NCBI GenBank assembly: GCA_009777635.1 | Contig: WRLK01000031.1 | Span: 1 to 38,234, forward strand | Direction of reading: 5' to 3' | DNA: 38,234 nucleotides | From: Oscillospiraceae bacterium | Lineage (GTDB): Bacteria; Bacillota; Clostridia; Oscillospirales; Ruminococcaceae | Shown here: positions 23,638 to 32,756 of the stretch, one piece after another | Layout of the letters: each line of letters starts with the position of its first letter | Numbering within the stretch: the first letter of the stretch is position 1 | The notes under the pieces: model-generated | What the model was told of the DNA's origin: nothing | The model's database searches: none | What the model saw: the letters and a program-made list of their open reading frames with translations, nothing else | Made by a program: the position numbers and the translations under genes

Positions 23638-24168
23638 TCAAAAAGCGGCGTCTGCCTTATCTTTGACACACTGAATAAGCGGTATGATATATTCCCGCGA
23701 CGAAATGTCGTAGGAGCTCCTGATGGCCTCTGCAAAACTGGCTTCATCCGCTGTTTTGCCTTTTTGTTTGCCCATAATCTTGGCGACGTTTTTCATTATG
23801 CTCCGGTCGATAAAGCCCATCTTCTCGTAATTAAGCCCGCTTTGCATGTAAAAATGCGGGATTGCTTCGCGTTCGGTTTCGGTAAAGTTTTCAGCCCATA
23901 TCTTGCTGATTGAGTTTTCCGCGGTTATTGGCGTGGCTCCGGACGCGAACACGATTAAATTGTCTTTCACCCGCGACTTAATCTTGTTCAGACGCTCAAT
24001 TCTCCCGGCATAGATACGGCTGCCGAAAATAACCAGATCGTCCTCGCCTACCTTAGTTTTCTCAAAATCCTTAAATGGCTTTACTTCGCAGTTAAGCTCC
24101 TGTGCAATCCAATCCGCGTATCTTTTCGTAAACCCTGTTTTACCGTTATAAAACAATATAACCCTCAT
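23638..24168 (-). CDS. Flavodoxin-like protein (HemG/Flavodoxin_5 type)
   Basis: A 176-residue cytoplasmic flavoprotein with a flavodoxin fold. The FMN phosphate loop is NGKTGFTKRYADWIAQEL near residue 8; IFGSRIYAGRI (about 48-58) and VFASGATP (about 73-80) follow as the flavin-contacting loops. The C-terminal part is longer than in short electron-transfer flavodoxins and resembles protoporphyrinogen-oxidase-like (HemG) or flavodoxin-domain proteins. It is cotranscribed with the WYL regulator downstream and possibly with cysK, 38 bases upstream. The redox partner is unknown. Confidence 0.85.
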   Translation of the reverse strand: MRVILFYNGKTGFTKRYADWIAQELNCEVKPFKDFEKTKVGEDDLVIFGSRIYAGRIERLNKIKSRVKDNLIVFASGATPITAENSISKIWAENFTETEREAIPHFYMQSGLNYEKMGFIDRSIMKNVAKIMGKQKGKTADEASFAEAIRSSYDISSREYIIPLIQCVKDKADAAF

Positions 24169-24206
24169 TGTTTCCGCTCCTTGTTCCTTTTCCGGCGCCC
24201 CCGGTT

Positions 24207-25103
24207 TTATATTTCAAATAAGCTGGTGCTTAAATATTTCTCGCCTCTGTCAGGCAGTATAACTACCATCACCCCGCCGTCAAGCTTTTTTGCTTTTCTT
24301 ATAGCCGCAAGCATCGCCGCGCCGCTGGACATTCCGACAAATATTCCCTCCTCGCGCACGATCCGCCTTGCCGTCTCATAAGCTTCACCGGTGTCGATAA
24401 GCATGCTCTCGTCTATCTCGTCAATATCGTATATCTCCGGAACGATAGCCTCGGCAAGGCTTTTAAGCCCCTGTATATAATGGCCTTTGACCGGCTGCGC
24501 CTCTATTATCTTTATCGCGGGATTGCGTTCCTTGAGCATCATGCCCACCCCCATCAACGTACCGGAGGTGCCTAAAGCCGAAACGAAATGCGTCACGCGG
24601 CCTTCTGTTTGTTCCCATATCTCTTCGGCGGTGGTTTTGTAGTGGGCAATCTTGTTATACTCATTTGAAAACTGGTTTGGATTGAAGTATTTATCAGGAT
24701 CGGCTGCAACCAATTCTTTTGTCTTCATTATGGCGCCGTCCGTGCCCAGGTCGGCGGACGTCAGGATAATCTCGCCGTTAAAGGCTTTTATCATCTTCTG
24801 ACGCTCAACCGATACCGCCGAGCTCATCACGATCTGCACCCTGTACCCTTTAACGGCGCCTATCATCGAAAGACCTATACCCGTGTTGCCGGAGGTTGCT
24901 TCTATTATTATTTTATCTTTTGTGAGTATGCCGTCATCCTCGGCCCGCTCTATCATTTTTAACGCAATCCGGTCCTTTATACTTCCGGTCGGATTAAAGC
25001 CCTCAAGTTTCGCATACATTTCCACAGAAGGGTTTGGGTTCATGCGGTTTATGCGCACCATAGGCGTGCGTCCGATTGTGTCGAGGATATTGTTATGTAT
25101 CAT
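24207..25103 (-). CDS. cysK: Cysteine synthase (O-acetylserine sulfhydrylase)
   Basis: A 298-residue PLP enzyme that joins O-acetylserine and sulfide to make cysteine in the cytosol. Lys43 in NPTGSIKDRIAL is the Schiff-base lysine. TSGNTGIGLS (about 70-79) binds the substrate carboxylate, and the phosphate-binding loop is GTSGTLMG around 175. GMSSGAAM is near residue 260. The ATG at 25103 is preceded by AGGAGG; the frame runs 11 codons further but without a ribosome site. The length is slightly under the usual 300-310. Family-wide, some members act on other beta-substituted amino acids, so the exact substrate is probable rather than proved. It is 46 bases downstream of rhaA. Confidence 0.9.
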   Translation of the reverse strand: MIHNNILDTIGRTPMVRINRMNPNPSVEMYAKLEGFNPTGSIKDRIALKMIERAEDDGILTKDKIIIEATSGNTGIGLSMIGAVKGYRVQIVMSSAVSVERQKMIKAFNGEIILTSADLGTDGAIMKTKELVAADPDKYFNPNQFSNEYNKIAHYKTTAEEIWEQTEGRVTHFVSALGTSGTLMGVGMMLKERNPAIKIIEAQPVKGHYIQGLKSLAEAIVPEIYDIDEIDESMLIDTGEAYETARRIVREEGIFVGMSSGAAMLAAIRKAKKLDGGVMVVILPDRGEKYLSTSLFEI

Positions 25104-25149
25104 ATAAAGCCTCCTGATTGTTGTTGCATTTCGCAAGGGGTCTGTTACC

Positions 25150-26397
25150 TTATCCGCGCTTTAACAGCACGTTTTGTTCATATTCCCGCACAATCTGAAG
25201 CCACTGCCCGTCATCGGGGACGTTGTTCCTTGCGCAGAACTCCTCCCAAACAGCGCCGAACGGCAGGGTTTTGTACATCTCCTGCTCGGCCATCAACGCG
25301 GTGAAGTCTCCGCTGTCCTGAAGCCCCCGCAAGGTTTCCCACTTATAAAGCATTGCGTACAGCAGCGCCTTTTGCATGTTCCGCACGCCTACCACCCAAG
25401 CCGCCACCCGGTTGATGGATGCATCGAAAAAGTCAAGCCCGATCAGCACTTTCTCAAGCGCTTCATTTCGCACGATTTCCTTTGCGATCTCTTTGAGCTC
25501 ATCCTCGAGCAGGACCACATGGTCCGAATCCCACCGGACGCTGCGTGTGACATGCAGCGGAATCTTATCGAACCTTGTAAGCAGACTCGGTATCTTATCG
25601 CTTATATATTCCAGCGGATGGTAATGCCCGCTGTCAAGCAGGTTGTAAACGCCGTCGCGGTTTGATGCGTACGCCAAGTAAAACTCGCTGCTGCCCGTCG
25701 TGTACGACTCAAGCCCGATCCCGAATACCTTGCTTTCAACGCAGTCAATCACTCCATCGAGCTTTTCTGAGAATATTTCGTCTAAGCTCTTTTTAAGACG
25801 CAGGCGCGGTCCGAGCCGGTCGGCCGGGACATCCTTATAGCCGTCGGGAATCCAGACGTTGTTTAGCACCGGGCTTTTAAGCTCCCGCGAGATGGCGGCG
25901 GCAATCCTGCGGCAAGCTATGCCGTGGCGTACCCAAAAGGCGCGCACAGTTTCATCGGGGCTTGACAGGGTCAGGTTGTCCTTAACCATAGGATGGCTAA
26001 AAAAGGTGGGGTTAAAGTCAATGCCAAGGCCGCGTTCCTTCGCGTATGCCACCCATTTCGCGAAATGCTCAGGCGCAAGCTCGTCGCGTTCCGCCGGTTT
26101 GCCGTCAAAAATAGCGTAGCTTGCGTGGAGGTTTATGCGGTGCTTTCCGGGGATAAGTGAAAGCGCCTTGTCAAAATCGGCCATCAGCTCTTCAGGAGTG
26201 CGGGCTTTTCCCGGATAATTCCCGGTCGCCTGGATACCGCCGCTTAAAGCTTCTCCTGCGCTTTCAAACCCGCCCACATCGTCGCCCTGCCAGCAGTGGA
26301 TGGAGATCGCGCACGCCCCCAGCGTTTTGATAACGGCTTCCGTATCGATCCCAAGCGCTGCGTAACGTTCTTTTGCGATTTCATAATAAGTATTCAT
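25150..26397 (-). CDS. rhaA: L-rhamnose isomerase
   Basis: A 415-residue enzyme of the usual RhaA length (about 418), which converts L-rhamnose to L-rhamnulose. Recognisable RhaA blocks are SIHCWQGDDVGGFE near residue 32, HRINLHASYA, IDFNPTFFSHP, and VWIPDGYKD in the middle. The later segment has HVTRSVRWDSDHVV and GLDFFDASINR, which include metal ligands. GAGGGAA stands ahead of the ATG. It follows the terminator at 26437-26477, so it may be expressed by readthrough or from an unseen promoter. The rhamnulokinase and aldolase are not in the window. Confidence 0.95.
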   Translation of the reverse strand: MNTYYEIAKERYAALGIDTEAVIKTLGACAISIHCWQGDDVGGFESAGEALSGGIQATGNYPGKARTPEELMADFDKALSLIPGKHRINLHASYAIFDGKPAERDELAPEHFAKWVAYAKERGLGIDFNPTFFSHPMVKDNLTLSSPDETVRAFWVRHGIACRRIAAAISRELKSPVLNNVWIPDGYKDVPADRLGPRLRLKKSLDEIFSEKLDGVIDCVESKVFGIGLESYTTGSSEFYLAYASNRDGVYNLLDSGHYHPLEYISDKIPSLLTRFDKIPLHVTRSVRWDSDHVVLLEDELKEIAKEIVRNEALEKVLIGLDFFDASINRVAAWVVGVRNMQKALLYAMLYKWETLRGLQDSGDFTALMAEQEMYKTLPFGAVWEEFCARNNVPDDGQWLQIVREYEQNVLLKRG

Positions 26398-26436
26398 ACA
26401 TTCCCTCTTTTCGTAAAACTATTTTCGATAACAGAC

Positions 26437-26477
26437 CCTAAAAAACAAGGACGTAATTTGACTGAAATCACGTCCTT
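26437..26477 (-). terminator. Rho-independent terminator after the fucose/arabinose-isomerase-like gene
   Basis: AAGGACGT (26447-26454) pairs with ACGTCCTT (26470-26477). The stem extends inward by four more pairs past one mismatch, and GTTTTTT follows on the minus strand. It lies 39 bases past the stop at 26516 and about 40 bases before the rhaA start. Confidence 0.8.
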
Positions 26478-26515
26478 ATTTGTTCACTGTACTTGGCTGG
26501 CGGTTTGTTTATATG

Positions 26516-27988
26516 TTACGCAAACGGATTTTCCGTGGGGTATGGCAGAGATTTCGGCTGATTATACGAAATTTTCGGCACGCCAAGATAGCTAAAGACG
26601 TCAAACAGCGCTTTGCCAACATGCCCGAACGCCACGGCGCCATGGTGCGGGTAACGGTCCGCAATTAGTACATGGCGGTAAAACCTGCCCATTTCGGGGA
26701 TTGCGAATATGCCGATGCCTCCGAAAGATTTCGTCGCCACTGGCAGCACCTCTCCCTGCGCGACATAAGATGTAAGCCCGCCTTCAGCCGTACCCTGCAA
26801 CCGGAAGAACGTGATCTTTCCATCGACAATATCGCCTTCCAGTGTTCCGCGTGAAACATTCGGCTTGCTGTCCGGCTCAAGCAGGCGCTTCATGATAAGC
26901 TGGTATTTAAGCTCGCCCTTCTTGAGCTTGCACATCGGAGTATTGCCGCAATGGAATCCCATAAACGTATCCTTGAGCGAATACTTGAATTTGCCTTTGA
27001 TGTCGGATTTATACATATCCTCAGGCACTGTGTTGTTGATGTCAAGCAGCGTCACGGGCTCGCCCGACACGCACAGGCCTATGTATTCGGACAATACGCC
27101 GTAAATATCGACCTCGCAGGAGACCGGGATGCCGCGGCTTACAAGGCGCGAATTGACATAGCACGGCACAAACCCGAACTGCGTCTGGAACGCGGGCCAG
27201 CACTTGTTCGCAAACGCGACGTATTCGCGGCTTCCCTTGTGCTGTTCCATCCAGTCGAGCAGCGTAATCTCGTACTGCGCAAGCTTCGGAAGTATTCCCG
27301 CCATCTCGCCGCCCTTGCCGCCAAGCTCTTTTTCCATATTTTTTATTACGCCGGGAATCCTCTTGTCGTCTTTATGAGCGTTAAACGACGCAAACAAATC
27401 AAGCTCGGAGTTTTCCTGTATCTCAACGCCTAAATCAAACAGCTTCTTAATCGGCGCGTTACATGCCATAAAATCAAACGGGCGCGGGCCGAACGAGATG
27501 ATTTTAAGGCTCTTGAGACCCAGCAGCGCCCTTGCGACAGGTACGAAATCGCCGATCATTTTCGCAATACCCTTAGGTGTTCCGACCGGGTATTCGGGAA
27601 TAAACGCCTTGATGTTGCGAAGGCCCAGGTTGTACGAGCAGTTGAGCATACCGCAATACGCGTCGCCGCGCCCGTCAATCAGCTTGTCGCCCGCGTCCTC
27701 CGCCGCCGCCACAAACATGGTGGGGCCGTCAAAATTTTGCGCCAGCATGACCTCCGGCGTTTCGGGGCCGAAGTTTCCAAGGAATACCACAAGCGCGTTA
27801 ATTTTGGCTTTTTTAACTTCCTCGATTGCTTTGAGCATATCGGTTTCGTTTTCGACCGTCACCTTACACTCGTAGATATCCTTGTAGGCCTTCGAGACGG
27901 CGGCGCGGCGGTTTTCCGAAAGGGCCGCGGGGAAGCAGTCGCGTGAAACCGATATGATTCCAAGCTTTACTTCGGGGGTATTTTTCAT
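26516..27988 (-). CDS. L-fucose/L-arabinose isomerase family protein
   Basis: A 490-residue protein of the FucI/AraA superfamily. The first third is a Rossmann-like region (VKLGIISVSRDCFP; LVVFLGNFGPETP; ISFGPRPFDFMACN). The central part has YVNSRLVSRGIPVSCEVDIY and LCVSGEPVTLLDINN. The C-terminal barrel contains FHCGNTPMC and the PHHGAVAFGH segment, in which His residues and a Glu near CEVD are candidate metal ligands. It is clearly not canonical AraA or FucI but belongs to the broad family often found in plant-glycan clusters. GGGAGG precedes the ATG, with a promoter at 28028-28056 and a terminator behind, so it is monocistronic. Confidence 0.85.
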   Translation of the reverse strand: MKNTPEVKLGIISVSRDCFPAALSENRRAAVSKAYKDIYECKVTVENETDMLKAIEEVKKAKINALVVFLGNFGPETPEVMLAQNFDGPTMFVAAAEDAGDKLIDGRGDAYCGMLNCSYNLGLRNIKAFIPEYPVGTPKGIAKMIGDFVPVARALLGLKSLKIISFGPRPFDFMACNAPIKKLFDLGVEIQENSELDLFASFNAHKDDKRIPGVIKNMEKELGGKGGEMAGILPKLAQYEITLLDWMEQHKGSREYVAFANKCWPAFQTQFGFVPCYVNSRLVSRGIPVSCEVDIYGVLSEYIGLCVSGEPVTLLDINNTVPEDMYKSDIKGKFKYSLKDTFMGFHCGNTPMCKLKKGELKYQLIMKRLLEPDSKPNVSRGTLEGDIVDGKITFFRLQGTAEGGLTSYVAQGEVLPVATKSFGGIGIFAIPEMGRFYRHVLIADRYPHHGAVAFGHVGKALFDVFSYLGVPKISYNQPKSLPYPTENPFA

Positions 27989-28027
27989 TTTTATGTCCTC
28001 CCTTTATTTTATAAAAATATATATTAA

Positions 28028-28056
28028 AGTATATCATATAAATAAAAGATAGACAA
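28028..28056 (-). promoter_or_regulatory. Predicted promoter of the isomerase-family gene
   Basis: Minus-strand -35 TTGTCT (28056-28051), 17-base spacer, -10 TATACT (28033-28028), 40 bases before the start codon at 27988. Confidence 0.55.
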
Positions 28057-28084
28057 TATGGAGAAATTGCCGCTGTTGTTAGCC

Positions 28085-30616
28085 CTAAGCGGTTTCTATG
28101 CCTTTAGCTTCTTCGAGGCCAAGGAGCTTCACGGCTTCTTCGACCATCACGTATTTCTTAACCTTCCCCGCCGCATTCATCGGGAACCCGGTCACAAAGC
28201 TTACATATTTCGGCGTTTTGTGCTTTGCCATATGCTTTAGGACATAATCCTTGATTTCCTCTTCAGTAGCGGCTTCACCGTCCTTTAAGACGACGCACGC
28301 CATTATTTCCTCGCCGTAAGCCTTGTCGGGCACTCCGATTACCTGGACGTCGCGCACTTTCGGATGCGTATAGATAAAGTCCTCGATTTCCTTAGGGTAA
28401 ATGTTTTCGCCGCCGCGGATGATCATATCCCTGATGCGGCCCGTAATCTTGAAGTTGCCGTCCGGCAGGCGCAGCGAAAGGTCGCCGGTATGCAGCCAGC
28501 CGTCCTCGTCGATGGCGTTCGCGGTAGCCGCCGGCATCTTATAGTAGCCCTTCATGATGTTGTATCCGCGCGCGACGAACTCTCCGGTCTCATTGTCGGG
28601 CAGGTCTTTGCCGGTAACGGGGTCAACAACCTTGCACTCAATCCCGGGAAGCGCGCGGCCAACGGTGCTGACCTTGACTTCTATCGAATCGTCCGCGCTG
28701 CTCATCGTGCAGCCGGGGGAGCTTTCGGTCTGCCCGAATACTATAGTGATTTCAGGCATATGCATCTTTGTGAGGACGTCCTGCATGACCTTGACGGGGC
28801 ACGGGCTTCCCGCCATGATGCCGGTGCGCAGATTGCTGAAATCGGTATTCTTAAAATCCTCGTGCTCCATCATGGCGATAAACATGGTGGGGACGCCGTT
28901 GATCGCCGTAATCTTTTCTTTTTTGACAGCCTGAAGCGCAAGGCGCGGCGAAAAAGCGGGAATCGGACACATGGCGGAGCCGTGCGTCACACTCGCCGTC
29001 ATCGACAGCACCATGCCGAAGCAATGGAACATCGGAACATGGATTAAGAACATATCGGCTGTGGAAAGATCCATCCTGTCGCCGATATTTTTGCCGTTGT
29101 TGACGACGTTGTAATGCGTGAGCATAACGCCTTTCGGAAATCCGGTCGTACCGGAGGTGTACTGCATATTGCAGACGTCGTGACGGTTGATCATCGCCAT
29201 GCGCTGATAGACGACCTCGATCGGCGTCTCTTTCGCGTATGCAAGCGACTCCTCGAAGGTCAAGGCGCCATTAAGCTCAAAGCCGACCGTGATTACATTG
29301 CGCAAAAACGGCAGCCTTGCCGTATGAAGCGGCTCGCCCTTTTTGTGGCCTTTAAGCTCGGGACAGACCTCGCTTATAATCCCTGAGTAGTTTGAGTCCT
29401 TGAAGCCGTCGATCATCACAAGCGTGTGCGTGTCGGACTGGCGCAGCAAATACTCGGCCTCGTGGATTTTATACGCCGTGTTGACGGTTACGAGTATCGC
29501 GCCGATTTTAACAGCCGCCCAAAACGTGATAAACCACTCGGGCACGTTCGTCGCCCAAACGGAAACCTTGTCCCCCCGCTTTACGCCAAGCGAAATGAGC
29601 GCCCTTGCGAACATGTCGACGTCGTCGCGAAACTCGCTATATGTCCTTGTGTAATCATGGGTTGTGTATTTAAACGCGCATTGGTCCGGGAACTCCTCGA
29701 CTATCCGGTCTAAAAGCTGCGGGAACGTAAGATCGATGAGCGATTCCTTTTCCCAAATGTACCACCCTGTTCCCGCCTTGTTTTGGAAAAGCTGCGTGCT
29801 CAGCGTCGCTCTCTCCGTATATTTGCCCATAAAATGAGCAAACTGCGGAATCGCGATACCTGCGTCCTCCAGGTCGTTTGACCAGCGCTTGACCCATTCA
29901 AGCGAGACAAATCCCTCGTAGTTGATGGACTTAAGCGCCTGAATCATCTCGTCGAGCGGCAAATCTCCCTCGCCCATCATGCGGTACTGAAGCTTGCCGT
30001 CGAGAATCACCGAGTCCTTCGCGTGGACGTACTTGATATACGCGCCTAAGTTTTGCACCGTAGCCTCAGGCTCTTCTCCGTTTATGCGGTATGGGTGGTG
30101 CATATCCCAAAGGGCCGCTATGGAATCGCTCGCCGTCTGTTCAAGGATGCCGCGAAGCCGCTTCGTGTCTGCATAAACGCCGTTTGTCTCCACAAGCAGC
30201 GTGACGCCGTATTGTTCAGCAATCGGAGCCAGCGCCTTTAGCTCCTCCACGATTTTATCGTCGTCGACCTCGCCGTCGGGATACACCGAAAGATCCGCAA
30301 GGATGCGGATATATGGCGTCCCCGTTTTATTTGCAAGCATCATATATTCAGTGATTTCTTTTTTATTTTCAGCGCTCTTGTCGAAGAATTTAAGGCAGCA
30401 GTTTGATGAAAAGCAGGGAATCGTAAGCTTTAGCCGGCTAAGCTTTTTCATCGTATTTGGAAGCTCTTTTTCGGTGAACGGTTTTGCTTTTACGGCATGG
30501 ATGTCCTGGCCTAGACCCCTCACTTCAACCCCGTCGAAGCCGACGTCCGTTGCCATGGATATAATTTCCTGCCAATCCATATTCGGGCACGCCAATGTGG
30601 AAAATGAAATTTTCAC
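28085..30616 (-). CDS. Fusion: sugar-isomerase TIM barrel plus acyl-CoA synthetase (AMP-binding)
   Basis: One 843-residue protein with two complete enzymes. Residues 1 to about 260 are a xylose-isomerase-like TIM barrel with the metal residues Glu143 (LVETNG), Asp171 (LWDMHH), His198 (KYVHAKD) and Glu240 (VSLEW). After a linker of about 25 residues, residues 295-840 are an ANL-superfamily acyl-CoA synthetase: YTSGTTGFPKG (486-496), GQTES (628-632), TGD (710-712), GGENIYPKE (735-743) and the final NAAGKVKKY (814-822) with the catalytic Lys at about 818. No frameshift or stop separates them. The start is GTG at 30616 behind GGGGGG. It is divergent from guaD. The linked reactions are unknown; a sugar-derived acid activated as a CoA ester is one guess. 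Confidence 0.92.
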   Translation of the reverse strand: MKISFSTLACPNMDWQEIISMATDVGFDGVEVRGLGQDIHAVKAKPFTEKELPNTMKKLSRLKLTIPCFSSNCCLKFFDKSAENKKEITEYMMLANKTGTPYIRILADLSVYPDGEVDDDKIVEELKALAPIAEQYGVTLLVETNGVYADTKRLRGILEQTASDSIAALWDMHHPYRINGEEPEATVQNLGAYIKYVHAKDSVILDGKLQYRMMGEGDLPLDEMIQALKSINYEGFVSLEWVKRWSNDLEDAGIAIPQFAHFMGKYTERATLSTQLFQNKAGTGWYIWEKESLIDLTFPQLLDRIVEEFPDQCAFKYTTHDYTRTYSEFRDDVDMFARALISLGVKRGDKVSVWATNVPEWFITFWAAVKIGAILVTVNTAYKIHEAEYLLRQSDTHTLVMIDGFKDSNYSGIISEVCPELKGHKKGEPLHTARLPFLRNVITVGFELNGALTFEESLAYAKETPIEVVYQRMAMINRHDVCNMQYTSGTTGFPKGVMLTHYNVVNNGKNIGDRMDLSTADMFLIHVPMFHCFGMVLSMTASVTHGSAMCPIPAFSPRLALQAVKKEKITAINGVPTMFIAMMEHEDFKNTDFSNLRTGIMAGSPCPVKVMQDVLTKMHMPEITIVFGQTESSPGCTMSSADDSIEVKVSTVGRALPGIECKVVDPVTGKDLPDNETGEFVARGYNIMKGYYKMPAATANAIDEDGWLHTGDLSLRLPDGNFKITGRIRDMIIRGGENIYPKEIEDFIYTHPKVRDVQVIGVPDKAYGEEIMACVVLKDGEAATEEEIKDYVLKHMAKHKTPKYVSFVTGFPMNAAGKVKKYVMVEEAVKLLGLEEAKGIETA

Positions 30617-30649
30617 GCTAGATTCCCCCCAATTTAATTAATTCTTACA

Positions 30650-30678
30650 ATTTTAACTCATTTTACTTTTTCTTGCAA
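30650..30678 (-). promoter_or_regulatory. Predicted promoter of the fusion gene
   Basis: Minus-strand -35 TTGCAA (30678-30673), 17-base spacer, -10 TAAAAT (30655-30650), 33 bases before the GTG start. Confidence 0.5.
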
Positions 30679-30720
30679 GTATATGTAAAATATTCTGTTA
30701 ATGTTTTACGGTATTTTTTA

Positions 30721-30749
30721 TTGTATTACATTTATTTTTGTGCTAGAAT
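30721..30749 (+). promoter_or_regulatory. Predicted promoter of guanine deaminase
   Basis: -35 TTGTAT (30721-30726), 17-base spacer, -10 TAGAAT (30744-30749), 63 bases before the start at 30813. Confidence 0.5.
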
Positions 30750-30812
30750 TGTCAATGCGAAGGTAAGGCCGGAATAAATGCAAGGCTTGGATCTTAAGCG
30801 AAAGGAACGGTC

Positions 30813-32099
30813 ATGATTATGCAAAATATTTATGCGTTAAAGGGCAATATATGTTACAGCAAAGATCAAAAAACAATCGAAGCCGTGGAAAACGGCTATG
30901 TTGTTGTGGAAAATGAAACCTCACGCGGCGTGTTTCGCACGCTGCCTGAAAAATGGGCGAATGCTCCCGTTACCGATTATGGCGACAAGCTCATTATCCC
31001 CGGGCTTGTGGATTTACATATCCACGCGCCGCAATACGCTTTTCGCGGTACAGGCATGGACCTTGAGCTTCTTGACTGGCTAAATACTTACACCTTTCCG
31101 GAGGAAGCCAGGTACGGCGATTTAGAATACGCCGAGCTTGCCTACTCGCTTTTCGCGGACGACTTATCTAAAGGCGCCACAACGCGTGCCGTCGTCTTTG
31201 CGACGGTGCACGTGCCGGCGACGATGCTGCTGATGGAAAAGCTTGAGCGCTCAGGCATCGTGTCGCTTGTGGGCAAGGTGAACATGGACCGGAGCAGCCC
31301 CGCCGGTTTACAGGAAGAATCCGCCGAAAGGTCTGCTAATGATACGATAGGCTGGCTTCATTCCTGCGTCGGCAAATTCAAAAATACCTCCCCAATCCTG
31401 ACGCCGCGGTTTATCCCGTCGTGCTCGGACGATTTGATGCGACGTTTGGGCGATATCCAAAAAGCGTTCAAGCTTCCGTTACAGTCGCATTTATCCGAAA
31501 ACCAATCCGAGATAGAATGGGTGAGCGAGCTTTGCCCGTGGTCGATGTCTTACGGCGATGCGTATGCGCAGTTCGGGATGTTCGGCGGCGAAAACGTGAA
31601 CGCCGTAATGGCGCACTGCGTGTGGCCGACCAGCGGCGAAATCGAGCTTATACGGAAAAACGGCGTGTATGTCGCCCATTGCCCGCAGTCGAACATGAAC
31701 CTTGCGTCAGGTATCGCGCCGGTGCGCAAGTTCCTTGAAAAAAACTTGAACGTCGGGCTTGGCAGCGACGTTGCCGGCGGAAGCTCCGCCTCTGTTTTCA
31801 GGGCAATGAGTGACTCAATACAAGTCTCAAAGCTGTACTGGCGGCTTGTTGACGGCGACAGCGCCCCGCTAACTGTCGAGGAGGCGTTTTATCTGGGCAC
31901 CCTTGGCGGCGGCAGATTCTTTGGAAAAGCCGGAAGCTTTGATGATGGCTTTGAGTTTGACGCTGTCATAATCGATGACGGCAGCATCATCGGCCCCGCA
32001 AAACCGAATATCCACGACAGGCTCTCGAAAGTCATTTATCTGTCCGACGACCGTAATATTATCGCGAAATATGTTCGCGGGGAAATATGCGGCGGCTAA
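30813..32099 (+). CDS. guaD: Guanine deaminase
   Basis: A 428-residue zinc amidohydrolase that converts guanine to xanthine and ammonia. Landmarks are HIH (His69, His71) in VDLHIHAPQ, the guanine-deaminase segment LELLDWLNTYTFPEE at about 84-98, SHLSEN and AHCVW for the two further metal histidines, and GLGSDVAGG with the catalytic Asp. The length is normal. GAAAGGAAC lies just before the first ATG, which is preferred over the ATG two codons later. It has its own promoter, divergent from the fusion gene. The xanthine-dehydrogenase-type genes at 32757-36425 could use the product. Confidence 0.95.
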   Translation: MIMQNIYALKGNICYSKDQKTIEAVENGYVVVENETSRGVFRTLPEKWANAPVTDYGDKLIIPGLVDLHIHAPQYAFRGTGMDLELLDWLNTYTFPEEARYGDLEYAELAYSLFADDLSKGATTRAVVFATVHVPATMLLMEKLERSGIVSLVGKVNMDRSSPAGLQEESAERSANDTIGWLHSCVGKFKNTSPILTPRFIPSCSDDLMRRLGDIQKAFKLPLQSHLSENQSEIEWVSELCPWSMSYGDAYAQFGMFGGENVNAVMAHCVWPTSGEIELIRKNGVYVAHCPQSNMNLASGIAPVRKFLEKNLNVGLGSDVAGGSSASVFRAMSDSIQVSKLYWRLVDGDSAPLTVEEAFYLGTLGGGRFFGKAGSFDDGFEFDAVIIDDGSIIGPAKPNIHDRLSKVIYLSDDRNIIAKYVRGEICGG

Positions 32100-32132
32100 T
32101 TTTACTCCAAGCGAATAGCTGCGCGTTTGTTA

Positions 32133-32648
32133 TTATTTCATAATCATATGTCTTGCGACGCTTCCTGTCGACAGCTTTCTTATATCCGTGATGGTAACAA
32201 ACAAATCGTTAAATTCCTTGAACATTTCTATTGTTTCCGGTATATCCTTTCTGCGCACTTTCAGGGATATTGACAGTTTTTCGCCCTCTAATCCTTCACA
32301 GGCAAAGGTTGTCACCCCATAACCGTGTTCTCTTAGCTTTTTTGCTATATCTCTGGCTTTTTCAACTTCCGCGATGACCTCTATTTGCGACAGCCCAAGC
32401 GCCAGCTTGTCCTCAATCCCAATTCCTAAATATATACCGACTACATTGGCTAATCCAAAAGCGACGGCCCTGAGCGGATCTTCAATAATACCCAATAATA
32501 CCGTGCTTGTAACGATAAGCCATATGGTGACTTCAACCGCCGATAGCAAAGTTGCCGATATCCTGTTTCCTTTTGCCGTCAGCACCACTCGCACCGTCGC
32601 AACAGACACTTCTAAAAGCTTTGCAAAAAATATCAGAGTATAGATCAT
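32133..32648 (-). CDS. UPF0316 (DUF5698/DUF2179) membrane protein
   Basis: A 171-residue protein. Three membrane helices in residues 1-75 are followed by a cytoplasmic DUF2179-like ferredoxin-fold domain (about 90-165). The N-terminal stretch FFAKLLEVSVATVRVVLTAK is characteristic of UPF0316 (YebE-type) proteins. DUF2179 domains may bind nucleotides or small ligands; no function is established. It lies convergent to guaD, with 33 bases between the stops, and downstream of the bidirectional terminator behind the xdh operon. It is therefore probably transcribed separately, though no clear promoter was seen. Confidence 0.88.
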   Translation of the reverse strand: MIYTLIFFAKLLEVSVATVRVVLTAKGNRISATLLSAVEVTIWLIVTSTVLLGIIEDPLRAVAFGLANVVGIYLGIGIEDKLALGLSQIEVIAEVEKARDIAKKLREHGYGVTTFACEGLEGEKLSISLKVRRKDIPETIEMFKEFNDLFVTITDIRKLSTGSVARHMIMK

Positions 32649-32710
32649 AGCTTTATCCCCATTCCATTTGATTCATATTTTTTATGCAATTTTCGCACGG
32701 CATGAGCAGC

Positions 32711-32745
32711 AAAAAACGGCAAACCTTATGGCTTGCCGTTTTTTT
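32711..32745. terminator. Bidirectional rho-independent terminator after the xdh operon
   Basis: Arms AAAAAACGGCAA (32711-32722) and TTGCCGTTTTTT (32733-32744) with a 10-base loop. T-tracts form on both strands, so it ends the minus-strand xdh transcript just after the XdhC-type stop at 32757. Confidence 0.85.
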
Positions 32746-32756
32746 GAGCCCGCCGT

